A DNA stretch of 64,000 bases. It comes from Fasciolopsis buskii. Taxonomy: Eukaryota > Platyhelminthes > Trematoda > Plagiorchiida > Fasciolidae. The stretch is from assembly GCA_008360955.1 (NCBI GenBank), contig LUCM01003402.1, forward strand, positions 305,267 through 369,266, in the 5' to 3' direction. Under the pieces are notes generated by a model. The model searched no databases. It worked only from the letters and a program-made list of their open reading frames with translations, and had not been told where the DNA came from. Of the stretch, positions 1-10,986 are shown in pieces. How positions within the stretch are numbered: the first letter of the stretch is position 1; each line of letters begins with the position of its first letter. The position numbers and the translations under genes were made by a program.

Positions 1-35
1 CACACTCACGTATACACACACGCACGTGCATATAT
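1..35. repeat. CA/TA-rich simple repeat at window edge
   Basis: Degenerate alternating purine-pyrimidine tract (CA, CG and TA steps) running in from the window edge. It is a microsatellite remnant with no gene signal. Confidence 0.6.
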
Positions 36-1400
36 TTGACGGATAAAAGAGTTACTTTCTCGTTTAATATGGGAGAAACAGACACGACCACACTGGTAAT
101 CAAATTGGGCTGTCATTATTTCCCGAAAAATTTGACTAGCAGGTACTTTGGTTGTTGTACCATTTTAAATGTAAAAAAGATTATACTGGGCTTTTCAGTC
201 TGGTCAACTAGATGCAGTGAATTTACTTCAGATTTGTTGAACAGTTATCTGGTATCAAATCAAAACCTTTGGGATCTGATGTAACATCAAATCACTTTCG
301 GGTCTAAGATGGCACGTGGTGAATGAGATATATTTTGTTGGGTAGTGGAATTCTTGATTTTCCACAGCGGCATCTATTCTACCATGTTCGATTGAACCGG
401 AAGAATACAAAGCTTTGCCATGGTATTAATGCACCATACTTTTACCATTTAGCTCTCAGCCGTGTACAAAATTCAAACCACCCGTTGTATCTCCGTCTAA
501 TGAGGAACCCCGAGCAGAAGACAGATTTTCTTGTTGTTTATTTTAGTAAACGAACGGAGTAATTGTATGCCCTTAGTTCGGTACAGGTCATTCATTGTCA
601 TGTCTAACTCGGACAAAAGCTCACCACTGTACCACCTGTGACCGGTCAAAGCCCCTTTCCCAAACCAGCTTTCTTCATTGAAGTTGTCAACTTTGAAGCT
701 GACTGTCTGTGACAACAGTACGGGGGTATCGGTTAAAACAGGAGTCGCGTAAACTAAAATCATTCAGTCTTTGGTATCACGTGAGTACTCACGTTGCCCC
801 GGGAATTACTAGAAGCCATAATTGTTCAGTAGAAGTAACTGACAGAATCAACCACGCCGTTCATAATTCTTTTCTGGATTATGTCAAAACTGTTCCAAAC
901 AGTCACCGGACTACATGATAATGATTCTCTTCTCATAGGTCTGACACGTAATGGATCTGAAATGAACCAACCTGACATTCAGTAATTCCTGATCCGCTTA
1001 TTGTCTGGCGAAAGCACCCCAGGTTTTGTGATGGGGAATGCAACGTTTTACCTGAATCCGTATAGGTTTTAAGAAATTCCAAGTACTTTGACTTAATTCT
1101 GAAACTAAGTAAAAATGACAATCGCAATACATTCTAAAGAATGTCCATTCGACTGACATACTGATACTGTCGATGGCGATCGTGGACGAGAGGAACGATT
1201 TGTTTTGCAGCTGCACATGTAAACCGAATAACTCGCTTCTAAGGTGGGACTGTCTTAAGCTAATGTGTTTTATAGCAGCGATATGCGTCAGTGAAGGAAG
1301 ACCGAAAGGAAAACTTTGGTGCTGCGCCCAAATTGTTCCTCCTATACGAATAGGTTTTGACGTCAACTCCTAATCTTACTTTAGCTGAAATCTCTAATTT
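36..1400. other. non-coding stretch, no supported gene
   Basis: Only short chance-length frames are seen. A minus frame of 122 codons (998-1366) overlaps a plus frame of 66 codons (1173-1373) with similar openness, so neither is convincing. A possible acceptor (TTTGTTTTGCAG, ending near 1209) precedes the plus frame, but no consistent neighbouring exon was found. Confidence 0.5.
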
Positions 1401-1420
1401 CACCACTGCTCGGCACCCTA

Positions 1421-1726
1421 TTATCCGCGGTTTGCGAGAGTAGCTCTTCCATCACTCTCCGTTCTGGTTCCTGGTTTTAACCTGTTGAAGTGTACCATCA
1501 TGGAGTCGGATTCTTTTTGGTCCAACGATGCAATCAAACACAATTCGCCGGTGAATATTTCCACGACCGTGTAAGGATTACTCCATTTCTTGTGAAATTT
1601 CAACGGCCTACCAAGGGGTGGTGCAAAATTATGCGAACGCACCTGTTGCAGAAGATTTTCGGTTTTCCACTGGTAGCGGTAATCCTTTTGATGACGAAAC
1701 GTAACCTTCATCCTTTCGCGTCCCAA
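1421..1726 (-). pseudogene. Ty3/gypsy-type integrase C-terminal remnant
   Basis: The minus-strand frame encodes about 101 residues. Its middle and end match the integrase C-terminal (GPY/F-like) segment of chromovirus/gypsy LTR retrotransposons: a K-F-H-K-K-W-S-N-P-Y block, then V-V-E-I, a short strand/turn region, and finally V-H-F-N-R-L-K-P. This segment follows the DDE core in the pol polyprotein and helps DNA binding and target choice. No protease, RT, RNase H or DDE catalytic core is visible beside it and no LTR pair was found, so it is a dead fragment. The family call rests on the W-x-x-P-Y and HFNRLKP motifs; the strand is clear. Confidence 0.7.
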
Positions 1727-1759
1727 CTTATGAGCCCGGCTATGGCTTCACTTGTGTAC

Positions 1760-2935
1760 TGAATCGATAATAAGGGCTCCGGATTAGTCACAGGGAATAT
1801 TAGTTTCTGTCCTTTGCAGATCAACCGCTTCACCCTTATTCAACGGGGACACAAGTACATTATACAATTCTTTGAGATGGAAAAATCATACAAAAATGCC
1901 ATCTATTTTTCAATGCTCAAAAGGGCAAGTCTTTCCGATGAAGCAAAACACCAGAAACTCGACAAATTAAATTTTATTGCTGTAATCAGCCTTCCAATAT
2001 GCTCGTTCTGATATAGTTTAAGGGTTGCGGGATAAAATGTGGTCATTTATATTTCCATTCCATTTTTTCCTTTGCATTAATTTATTCACGAGATCAATTA
2101 CCAGTGTAAAATCACGTGAACGTAGAAATTGAAAAGTTGTACCCATGTGAAGATCAATAATGTGCTAGGAAAGAGAGGTTTAGCAATATTTCTCCGGTCA
2201 CATTTGCAAAGATTTACCAAGCTACCGAATCGGTGGCAGTGGTTCGTTTTTGCTGTCATTTTATCCCAATCCGGATGTTCATGAACGTGTCAGAAGTAGT
2301 TCCGTTGACATTAGGAAATCTTATGATAACTAAGGATTAGCTTAAAATATCACGGCTGAATGGCAAACTTTCTCACACAGATCAGCTGGATAATCGTGAA
2401 CTTGAGAGTTGAACTTCAAGCCGCTCAGAGGAACCACTTCAAACTGTCCTTTTGTTTCTCCAACATCGGTCAATAGTCAGATTGTAGACAATCGCGGATT
2501 TCGATGTTTGTGCTAAAATTTTACCACTATTTTATAGTGGTTAATATCATCAGTGTTAACCAACCTCCTGGTGATTAGTTAGTAACAGCCTTCTATGAGA
2601 GAGAAAGTCCAATGCTGAGGGGTATTGATTATCTTGGTACTGCTGTCGTTAGACATTTATCGAAACCGATTTTCTTTATCTTGTCAGAAAATGTATCAGT
2701 CGACTCTTATTATGTAGTGCAAAAAGTGACGAATACACAGGGAATGCATTACATTTCGGCCAATATGTTGCACTCACTAAATGCGCAACAAAAATGGGCG
2801 TATCCTGATCTAATCCACAAATTAAATTTTATGGAAGTTCGATATCCGCAACTTATCTTTCTTACCGATCAGCGAATATGTCAAGTCTCATGAAGTGCGA
2901 TTTTCGTGAGCATTTTTCTGAGGTAAATTGATTTT
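1760..2935. other. non-coding stretch with one weak open frame
   Basis: A plus frame of 93 codons lies at 2612-2893. A good acceptor-like tract (GATTTTCTTTATCTTGTCAG, ending near 2689) sits inside it. Two frames stay open after that acceptor, and no partner exon or donor decides between them. Expected by chance in 64 kb, so it is not called as a gene. Confidence 0.4.
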
Positions 2936-3400
2936 CATGAAATAACTCACCATGTGATATCATCGCCCAGCTCAAAAATAAGAAACCATGGGAGCATTGG
3001 ACAACTATTTCATTCTTGTTAGGAGTCATCAGCAGTGCATATCCACCGCGCCCGAATTGGGACGCGGACCCGGGCTGAACGACTTTCTTAAGTCGATCAC
3101 CTTAGCCATTACGCTACGAAAGCCTTCGTCGCAATTAGGCTACCTGCAGAGAAGTCATCTATCAGTAGGGGTCGATCGCTCTGAGCTGGCGGACAGTAAC
3201 CGTGCAAATCACTGACGTATAGGTGCAACATCATCATGTGGTGAAGTTCAACAAACCGTCCAGAGCCTGCCCGGTAGCGTAATGGCTAAGGCGTTCGACT
3301 CAGAATCGTTCGTCCTTGTTCGGGTTCGCGCCCCAGTTCGGGCGCGGTGGATATGTACTGCTCATCATTCCTAACAAGGATGACACAATTGTACTAAGCT
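2936..3400. repeat. tRNA-bearing foldback element, copy 1 (family A)
   Basis: The left arm, from the CATGAAATAACTCACC end, carries the complement of a tRNA-like sequence (about 3047-3118). A ~130 bp core follows, with sequence TCATCTATCAGTAGGGG. The right arm is an inverted copy with the tRNA-like sequence on the plus strand from 3268: GCCCGGTAGCGTAATGG, then a B-box-like GGTTCGCGCCCC, then CAGTTCGGGC. The right end is shortened compared with the copy at 53 kb, and the left arm has a small deletion around its B box. The core orientation is the same as in the 53 kb copy. Confidence 0.75.
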
Positions 3401-4525
3401 GATTTTACCATATAAATATGTTATTACGATGTTTTGCTGATTTGTATTTTTGAGAAACTTTATGTCGCGGACAGCGTTCTCGGTGAATTCAGCGGAAGGG
3501 CTTCTGGAAATGATGGAGTTATTTATGACAGCCCTACGGCTAGTTTGACAGCCTCTACAAAATTTCCAGCAGAAAATTACTAACCTTGTCCAATAGCTCA
3601 TTTTTTTCTTGTCACTTTCAAGATTTATCAGTTTGTGCGAAAAGAAGCACTTCGTCTGTATTTTTGTTGTTATTTGTAATAAGGTTGTGTGGCCCAAAGG
3701 GGAATTCGAATCTGTTTGCGAAAACATTCTCTCCTACTGTGTGCTGTGTAAATGTTTATTCGGTTATTTTATTCCCTCGTATGAGTTAGGTTGACTAAAG
3801 AAGAACGGAAAAAACCTGCGGTATCATTTTGGTTCAGTTGACTCGCTGAAAGGTCGGCTAAAACTGTATTTAATCAACGGGAGACAGATCAAGTGTTAGC
3901 TCAGGTATGTAGTTGATCGTGTGTGCGCCACCTAGTCTGTTTGTTGTCAAATAGAGCCCGATTGCTCATAAATGTAAAGCCCACGTTTGGTTACCTCATG
4001 AACGACTTCATTAGTACTAAAAGGTTGATTTTTTGAAACAAAAGCTTATCATTCTTTGGTGGTTACAACGGAAATTCTACTTGACTGTCTATGGACACCC
4101 CACGAATGCAATTATTACAACCGTCAATAGTTTCTGTTTTGGTGTATTTTAAGCCATGGAATTCGTTGGTGGTGCAGTTAGAGTTAGACACGCATTAATT
4201 TGGGAGGACTAAGTTAAACAGGAGTCAGCCCAACTTACAAAACGAATTGCGCGGGGTAATTCTGAACAAACAAAACAGTCATGAACCAGATGGCTTACTT
4301 CATCCATCCTCCCATCGGTGATTCGCTTTTGGAAACTAAGAAATCGTGGTCACGTTGACAAGTATCAGGTGGATAGTTTGATCGCAGAATACCAGCCGTT
4401 TGTGCTCGTGTTCATTGCAAACTCCGTCTGGGCTGTGTTCACCGAGAAATTCGGGCTTTTCAAAATCGAACAGTTCAAACTGTTATTCGGTTACGTGGTT
4501 AAGCTTTTTCCCATTCAAGGATAAG
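3401..4525. other. non-coding stretch, no supported gene
   Basis: Overlapping chance-length frames occur on both strands (3371-3727 minus; 3586-3794 plus in two frames; 4318-4524 plus). None has a coherent pair of splice sites. It may be intergenic or an intron of the gene discussed at 4.5-19.4 kb. Confidence 0.4.
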
Positions 4526-4745
4526 ATGATGAGGACCGAAGAAGGAGTAAAAACAACAAAAGCGGTCCCACTAGCAGCAAAAACAACAACAACCTCGCAG
4601 TGGTCACTATGCTGGGTCAGCCTTGGGAACGGCAAGCGAATATGAAGTGCCAAGCACCATTTGTGCCCACCTTTTGTGTGAAATTTGGCCGCCAAATAAA
4701 TATTGACGAATGGCAACAAATGCGATGCCATTCGACGAGAAGTTT
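4526..4745 (+). CDS. candidate internal exon of the 4.5-19.4 kb gene
   Basis: An open frame of 74 codons (4525-4746) begins with an acidic-basic segment (D-D-E-D-R-R-R-S-K), then N- and S-rich sequence with four consecutive Asn. A folded-looking part follows, with G-Q-P-W-E-R, C-Q-A-P-F-V-P-T-F-C and I-D-E-W-Q-Q. A pyrimidine tract (CTTTTTCCCATTC) precedes an AG at 4524-4525, giving a phase-1 start. A GTAAAT donor after 4745 would leave phase 2. The alternating acidic, basic and Asn-rich style resembles the certain exons at 14.8 and 18.6 kb, and the phase fits the next candidate at 6855. No family is recognised. Length alone is not significant, so the call rests on composition and phase. Confidence 0.4.
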
Positions 4746-4895
4746 GTAAATTTTCACTAAGGTTAGCATTTCAGAAACAGTAGAAGTTGGTGATTGGAAT
4801 GGCTAAGCCTTCCTCATTTTGAATGTTGCATGGGTACGGACACAGTAAGCCAGATCCGTATGATGATTCAAACGGTTCTATCAAGAGGTAAATGT

Positions 4896-4922
4896 ATGCG
4901 TGTTTGTGTGTGTGTGTGTGTA
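4896..4922. repeat. (TG)n microsatellite
   Basis: Mostly pure TG dinucleotide repeat of about 25 bp. Confidence 0.85.
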
Positions 4923-5515
4923 TGAAATTATTGTGGTGTCGGAAGGCTTGAGAACACGGTAAAAGTTGTCCGCCTTTGCTTGGTGTCATCATCCATGCAT
5001 AGCCACACGAGCTCCGAACGAACAGTTTTGAGTTTATACAAATCACCAGTTACGGTATCCGGTCTGGCACGACGGTTTATCCAACTTATCAGTCACTTTT
5101 TGCACGGTCACACTGCGGTACTTATGATATTCAATTCACACGATAAATGGCTTCTCAGCGTGCAGCCAATATTCGGCAAGGGCTTTTCAATATGACCCAA
5201 AAAACTTGACTAGTTGATCAGCGTGAGTTTTGTGAAACTTTGTGCGTGTGTTTGTGTGTGTGCGTGTGCGCGTGTGTGCGTGCGTGCAGGAATTTATATA
5301 TCACACATTACAAACGTGTAACAGATTACTGAGAACCATACAAGCATAGTGGAGTTGTTTCTTTGATGTTGCATTTCAAATAAGATCCTGCGCAAATCGA
5401 TTCCGCAGTTGGTAGTACTGATAGAATTTTTATGTGTCAGAAGGAGCCTAGTGCTGAACAAAGCGATAAATGCATTTTGTCCGAGCATTGGTCAACTACT
5501 GTTCTAGTTATCAAC
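4923..5515. other. non-coding stretch with a second TG/CG microsatellite
   Basis: Contains an imperfect GT/GC tract at 5241-5288. No exon or recognisable repeat was found otherwise. Confidence 0.5.
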
Positions 5516-5700
5516 CGGGTGACCGAGCTAACGTCACTACTGGGTCTCAACCGAGAAATCGCGAGTTCGAATCTTAGCATTACTGATCAACTTCACTAAT
5601 TGGCAGATCCGATTGTCCACAAAAACCTCCGCGGAAAGTGATATACACTGGTATTTCACTAACAGGAGGCAGCTAATGACGTACAATAAAAATTGTGGAG
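5515..5700 (+). repeat. degenerate tRNA-derived SINE-like repeat
   Basis: A B-box-like GAGTTCGAATCTTAG lies near 5572. It is followed by ACTTCACTAATTGGCAG and a GAAAGTGATATACACTGGTATTTCACTAA tail. The same order (B box, ACTTCnCCACTTGGCAG, TGATnnACANTGnTnTTTCAnTAA) is seen in the clearer family B copies at 7.4 and 59.7 kb. This looks like an old, diverged relative, with no tRNA fold retained. Confidence 0.5.
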
Positions 5701-6854
5701 TTTAAAAGACCACAACTCATTGACTTAATGACTACTTCAACAAACTTTGCGCATCGATCGAACTAAAGCCGAGATGAGTGGATCACACTGATCGCTTTCC
5801 CATAAACTATTTTCTGTTTAGGCACATTTCGCATCCCAGTGAAACAATTATTAAATATAATAGATTCCCTCGAATACTTGAGTATGCAATCGCAGCTTTT
5901 TTCGAATACCATTGCAAACGTTTCTTACTGTTTTGCTGCTGTCGGCGAAGTAGGTGATTCGACAGCGGAAATTTGATATTGGCTGAAATTTGGTTGCCCA
6001 TTGTTGGAACATCGGTTGGACTCGGAGTTCCGTGTACCACTCCTTGTCTCAAACGGAAGATTTTCCATCACATCTCCCCCCCCCCCACCCCGCAAACCCA
6101 CCGACTAGACCATAGTTTGTACCGCGTGAACGAAGCGTGTCATTTTGACAAATCCTTTGTCGATCGACCCGTTTCCGCCGAGTAAAAAGAACGGCGTAGG
6201 CCGAGCTGACATTGGGTATACATTTCTCCAACTCTCCTAATCAAATGTCAAATGCACCAAGCAAGATAATGCTGGAACAGTTCCGTATCCGAGTGGAGGA
6301 ATTGACACGCAGACAAACAGGCAGTGGCAACCACGAAAACCGCTGAAGTTTATCCGCAAAAAATGGCAAGTGGGCAGGGCGGGACGGTAACTAACGAGGC
6401 TTTACATTCACTCATCCAGACCACGAATACAATGGACGGTATGTTGGAACATCCACATATTATGTGTGCTGACCGTTGATTGAAAGCACGCGAAAATGAT
6501 TGCCAATACCAATTCTATTCACACTTCTTTTGCGCCTGATGAAATGTTATCCTACTACTACGGTTCGAATTCGAAGGATACAGATCGTGACAGTTCGGAT
6601 CATAGAATGGACAAGATCTGTGAGGTGTGACTAGTTTTTGTTCCGCAAGAGTATAAGGGAAAATGAAACAAATGAAAAGAAAACGGACGTTGATGGAACC
6701 TAGTCGGATTTTTTGTTGGTTGACCACGGGAGTTCGGTAATCAAAAATGACAAGTAACTATTGCCGGACTGGGTGTGCACTCATGATAAAGTGACTGAAA
6801 GTTTAAGCGATGGACGTAATAATCAATAGATTGTTGATTGTTTTCCGATTTTAG
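5701..6854. other. non-coding stretch with a C-homopolymer
   Basis: A run of 11 C plus 4 more C interrupted by one A lies at 6076-6091. No convincing exon. Several short frames on both strands are of chance length. Confidence 0.45.
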
Positions 6855-6943
6855 TATATGCTCACGGATTTGTGCCCAAACTGCGGAAATCTCATTAGGT
6901 ATACAATACCACCGAAAACGTGGTCAATGGGGAACTAGTGCAG
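6855..6943 (+). CDS. candidate internal exon of the 4.5-19.4 kb gene
   Basis: The acceptor TTGTTTTCCGATTTTAG ends at 6854 and the donor CAG|GTGAAT starts at 6944, a good consensus. In the frame opened by the phase-2 end of the 4526-4745 candidate, this exon encodes about 29 residues. They are Cys- and Arg-containing (I-C-S-R-I-C-A-Q, then H-R-K-R-G-Q-W) and leave phase 1. An alternative use of the same acceptor with an earlier GTATAC donor (after 6898) would read a C-P-N-C-G peptide instead. Which frame is real cannot be settled by eye. Confidence 0.3.
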
Positions 6944-7356
6944 GTGAATTGGAGGAGGACAGAAACACCGTGCACGGTTCAACATGCAAGTCAGCCTACC
7001 CGAACTCCTCTTCCATATTTGTCAATTATTCATTGTATCATGAGGCTTCTCTTTGGGTTATGGTACCGGCTGGTTGTTTAAACTACAGTTAACTTTAGAT
7101 TGGAGGTTCATTCTGAGCTTTTGTTCAGAAAACCAAATGAGGAGGGTAGCAGGGTGAAACTTGGCTTTCGCAGATCGATGTCTCTTGTTCCAAATCATCC
7201 CCACTTGTGCCGAATTTGGATTGGAACCAAAAACGTTGTTTGTACGACAATGCCAAAATAATGTCTCAAAACGAGACAAGGGACCGTGGTCTTATTTGTA
7301 ACGGCGTGTCATACACCACGTCCCGGTTCGAACAGCGGACTCTAATGGTATTCCGT
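6944..7356. other. non-coding stretch, no supported gene
   Basis: The open frame of the preceding exon continues past its donor to 7092, as intronic read-through would. Nothing else is recognised. Confidence 0.4.
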
Positions 7357-7534
7357 GGCCGGCGGTGTTCAAGAGAATAAGGTAACGGTAATTGGGCATG
7401 AAGGTTGCGGGTTCGAGTCCTTCCACCGCCGGAAAACTTCACCACTTGGCAGCCCGTTTTTGGCCGAGGCCCCCTTCCTGAAAACTGATATACATTGTTA
7501 TTTCATTAAATAAAGAAGTACAAAAGTAAAAGAC
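7357..7534 (+). repeat. tRNA-derived SINE, family B (plus copy)
   Basis: Begins GGCCGGCGGTG. It carries a clear pol III B box (GCGGGTTCGAGTCC, ~7409-7422) and closes the tRNA-like part with CCACCGCCGG, complementary to its start. The body runs AACTTCACCACTTGGCAGCCC, then CCCCTTCCTGAAAACTGATATACATTGTTATTTCATTAAATAAAG. Family B copies at 58.7 and 59.7 kb show the same modules in reverse complement. SINEs of this type are transcribed by RNA polymerase III from the internal A/B boxes and moved by a partner LINE. Confidence 0.8.
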
Positions 7535-9039
7535 AAAAAACATTTTTTTTAACTCGTCTCATTAAGTAGCAAAACTATGTACCATTTAGAACCTAATAAA
7601 CAGTTCCATGTTATAGGCGTTTATTTGAAAAGTTTAGTGAGCACAATTTTAACTTCAGACATTAATTTCAAATCTCACTATCAGAACTATTCTCACCAAT
7701 GGGCAGCTGTCCTTAGATTTGAATTTGATGTCGCGAAAAAATCAATGAATTCGGTAGTCTAAACAGAAAAACCTGACGCAACCACGCGAACGGAAACCTG
7801 ATCTCGAGTTTTCGTTCGTTAGCGCAACCTTTGGTACATTGCATGCACGAATGCCGAAACAGGGGTTCGGTAGATTGACAACAAACGAACCATGAACTGA
7901 ATAAGCTGTGTATCTGTATGCCGAGTGGTGGGAAGGGGAACGCTTAATATGGATGAGATTTAAACGACATAGAGGGACGACAGAATTATTCATCAGAGCG
8001 TTTTTTTCATTTTACTTATAGCTGATTGATAAGTAAACCGAAATAACCAACGTTGTTGCGTGCAACCTGTGAGGTTTGGATTCACACTGCATTCATCGTT
8101 CAATCAGGTGTCCGGCCTCTTGCCGTGTTCCACCAATAGTCTTCATTTGTTACCTTTGGGCAGGGATGGAATTCGAGAGATGAAATAAAATGAGCTACTT
8201 GAAAAGACACCGAAATCATTGCAGATTGAACGAAAAATCTGTCTCTTTTCCCCTCTCAATTTTTCTCTGTCTGTCCGTTTACGCGAGTGCGGTAGTACCG
8301 TTGGTGAGGAATTGCAATTGTATCCTCTCATTTTACTCCCCTCAGGAAGTCTACAAGTCTTCCTTGCGCTAGATGTCATCAAATGACCGCCATACTTGGG
8401 AACCAGAAACCAAATCAATCATAGACTAACACGTCGTGCTTGATAATTTCACACTGGAGTAATACCGACTACGTACTTTTATCGGATCAGTGACTGCATA
8501 CAATTAAAAGACCAATTTTCATCAATTGTAAACCAGTCGATCGGTTCATACCCTTGTAAGTCTAGCTACGTTTTAGTTGTTTCAAGCACTTTTGAGGTAA
8601 CAAGAAAACATCCTTGTACAGGTAAGCAGTTGAAAGGCTGTCTCCACTCGAATTTTGAGTGGGCGCTGTGAACGAGTTACTTCTCGTGAGGTGCTTCTGT
8701 GATGAGTCTACGTGAAGCTGACGTGGCAGGCATAAAAACGGCCAAATCAATAAGTGGATCACGGTTTAACTAAAAATTTAGAGAAATTCACATACAATAA
8801 TGTTCCACTACAAAAAATACAAGAACGGAGAGCGGTTTTCAAGCGGATTTTCACGTACTCCTTGTAGAACAGTCGTTGAGAGTTTCTGGCAGAGGACTTG
8901 TGAGTTTCCTAGTGAGGCTCATTTAAAACGGGCTGTAAGTTCATGTGAATCGTCCCGGGCACAGATGTTTCGACCGGACATTGGCTGTTGGTGTATCTCT
9001 TTTATGGTGCATTTTTTACCTTTCAAATAATAGTGTGCC
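7535..9039. other. non-coding stretch, no supported gene
   Basis: Frames of 60-91 codons occur on both strands (for example 8143-8418 minus, 7742-7993 minus). No splice-site pair, protein motif or repeat family was recognised. Confidence 0.4.
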
Positions 9040-9130
9040 TCATTTTTGGGAAGGGTATCACGGTCAACATGGCTGCCAACTGGGGAAGGATTCGAACCAG
9101 TGACATTCACATCCAAATGCCACCATTTTA
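9040..9130 (-). repeat. SINE family B fragment
   Basis: GGCTGCCAACTGGGGAAGGATTCGAACCAGTGACATTCACATCCAAATGCCACC is the reverse complement of the family B tRNA-like part. Only the head half and part of the body are retained. Confidence 0.65.
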
Positions 9131-9465
9131 TTTATATGAACACAGCCGATCGATACATTTTTAAGCCTGCATGGTAGCACGTGTTAGTTAGTTAAACAAT
9201 AGAAACACGAGGAAGGACGGACGAGTTACCATGGTAGTACAAGAATAGTCAGGAAATCAGGTTATGGTAAACGCCAAGGCGTGTGAATGAGTCACAGAAA
9301 GGACACCTGATAAAGACGAGATGGTGAATTCAGTTTAGCCATTAAGTAACTCGTCGTTGTTCAACAGTAGGAGTTTTAGCTTTGTTTTCCGAATGAATCG
9401 TCATACAGTGACAACATGCAAATTTCCGATAGAATCCATGGGTGCACTGTACAGCTGCCCACTCT

Positions 9466-9541
9466 TTGTTGGGAATCATCAGCAATGCCTATCCATCTCG
9501 CCGGAACTGGAACGAGAACCCGGAACGAACGGATGTGACTA
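9466..9541 (-). repeat. foldback family A fragment
   Basis: GGGAATCATCAGCAATGCCTATCCATCTCGCCGGAACTGGAACGAGAACCCGG matches the left-arm segment (AATCATCAGCAGTGCATATCCACCGCGCCCGAACTGGGACGCGAACCC) of the 53 kb element. It is truncated on both sides. Confidence 0.65.
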
Positions 9542-10926
9542 GAACCCCTTGCCAGCGCACTTTGGATCTTGATACTGCTTGATGAATGATTCAGAAAATC
9601 CTTAAGTAACTATTAAGAAAAGTTAAACAAGCGGATAAACCGGAAGCTAGCTTGAGTTAGAATTCAATGCTATAAGGATGGGGATTTGAAGATAGGTAAC
9701 TGACTGGCATGCGTGGGAACCTGTTATTTCAGCACAAGGTCACCTTGTGGAACAAAAGAGTATGGATTTGGTTACGTGCTAACACTTTTGTTTAAACCGA
9801 ATTTCGCTGCAGACTCTACTTGTCACATCCACTTTGATGCGCATGTTTTACCAGCTTGGTGGATCAGACTGTGCAGATGGCCGCTGCTGGGTTGGGCTGG
9901 CAGAATAGCACTTTTTGCGGTCATTTTCTAAGAATGCAACATTGACCTTGTCACCTACCGATCTTCTACTCAGTAAACCTTTTGTTTCCCATCTTGCATC
10001 CACGCACATTCGCATGCTGTGGCTCGAGAGGAGCGCTGACTGATTACCCCAAATCTGGCTCTACTCTGGCTAAGTTTCCTCAGATAAAATCGGAATATGG
10101 CAGGTGATGCACAAGTAATCACTTTGTGGTTATTCTTCTGCATATGCTTCCATAGATGAGAGTGAACTTTTAAACGTCAAGTGAGATGGCACTAATCGCC
10201 TTGGGTCTTACTCTCATCCACTCACTAGCGATTTGTCCAATGAAGACCAAATTAGCTGCACTGAACATTCTTCTGACCGTGGACTATAAACACTGGGCAA
10301 GGGCGTCATACGGACTCGGGCACCGAATCTGTCCTTCCATGAGTTAGTCTGTTTAACTGGCAGTTTCAGAACACGGTTATCCGTAAACCGATTTAGCCTA
10401 CCTATCTACCGATTCGATGGGTGCGCTCATTGATGCATGCCTCAACCTGTTTTTGCCGTTGACGAGATCTGGATCAAACGTGCCAACCGACGAGAGTGAA
10501 GGTATCTCGAGTTTCAGGACAACCTAGAACGTCAGCAGTGGTATTTCTGTCAGGAACCCCGTACAATCCTCAAAACGCTGGCGCATGCATATCAACTAAT
10601 AAAAAATTATTGACCATTATGATAAAATTCGTCCACAATACATTTATGTGGGTCGAAAACAAGTATGCATGTTTTTGCATGACATGATGTAATCCGGAGC
10701 AAACCACATCAAATTCGCTTTGCTTTGGAACTAGTATAAAATAATTTTAACGTTGAACAAGAACATCTCTTTTCCCTAGCTTTGGATAGCCTTTGTTTGC
10801 ACACAATCTACGGTTTATGGTACAGACACTCGGTGCACCTGTCGGCACGAATGCGTATAAATGTCTTTGCCACGAAACTATCAGAACGAGAGGGCTGAAG
10901 CTGTTGTTTGGCGGGGCTATTTACAG
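9542..10926. other. non-coding stretch with one strong orphan acceptor
   Basis: A strong acceptor-like site (TCTCTTTTCCCTAG, near 10780) opens two plausible frames, one of 38 codons to a stop. No donor or phase agrees with the neighbours. No repeat family is recognised. Confidence 0.4.
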
Positions 10927-10986
10927 TGCATTCGGGCATCATGGACCTGGAAGACTTTCCCAGTGGCTACTACCAATGTCTACGAG
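10927..10986 (+). CDS. candidate 60-nt exon of the 4.5-19.4 kb gene
   Basis: The acceptor GGGGCTATTTACAG ends at 10926 and the donor ACGAG|GTAGCC begins at 10987. At 60 nt it is phase-symmetrical. In phase 1 it reads a 19-residue peptide rich in D/E, G and Y (I-M-D-L-E-D-F-P-S-G-Y-Y-Q-C) and would join the phase-1 acceptor of the certain exon at 14804. In phase 0 it could instead lead into the alternative candidate at 12273-12357, which also ends in phase 1. Both paths are formally possible. Confidence 0.3.

Noticed and set aside
998..1366. 122-codon minus frame and its plus-strand counterpart
   Set aside because: Antisense frames of similar quality cover the same bases; neither has two splice sites.
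3371..3727. 118-codon minus frame
   Set aside because: Starts inside a foldback repeat and overlaps two plus frames of equal openness.
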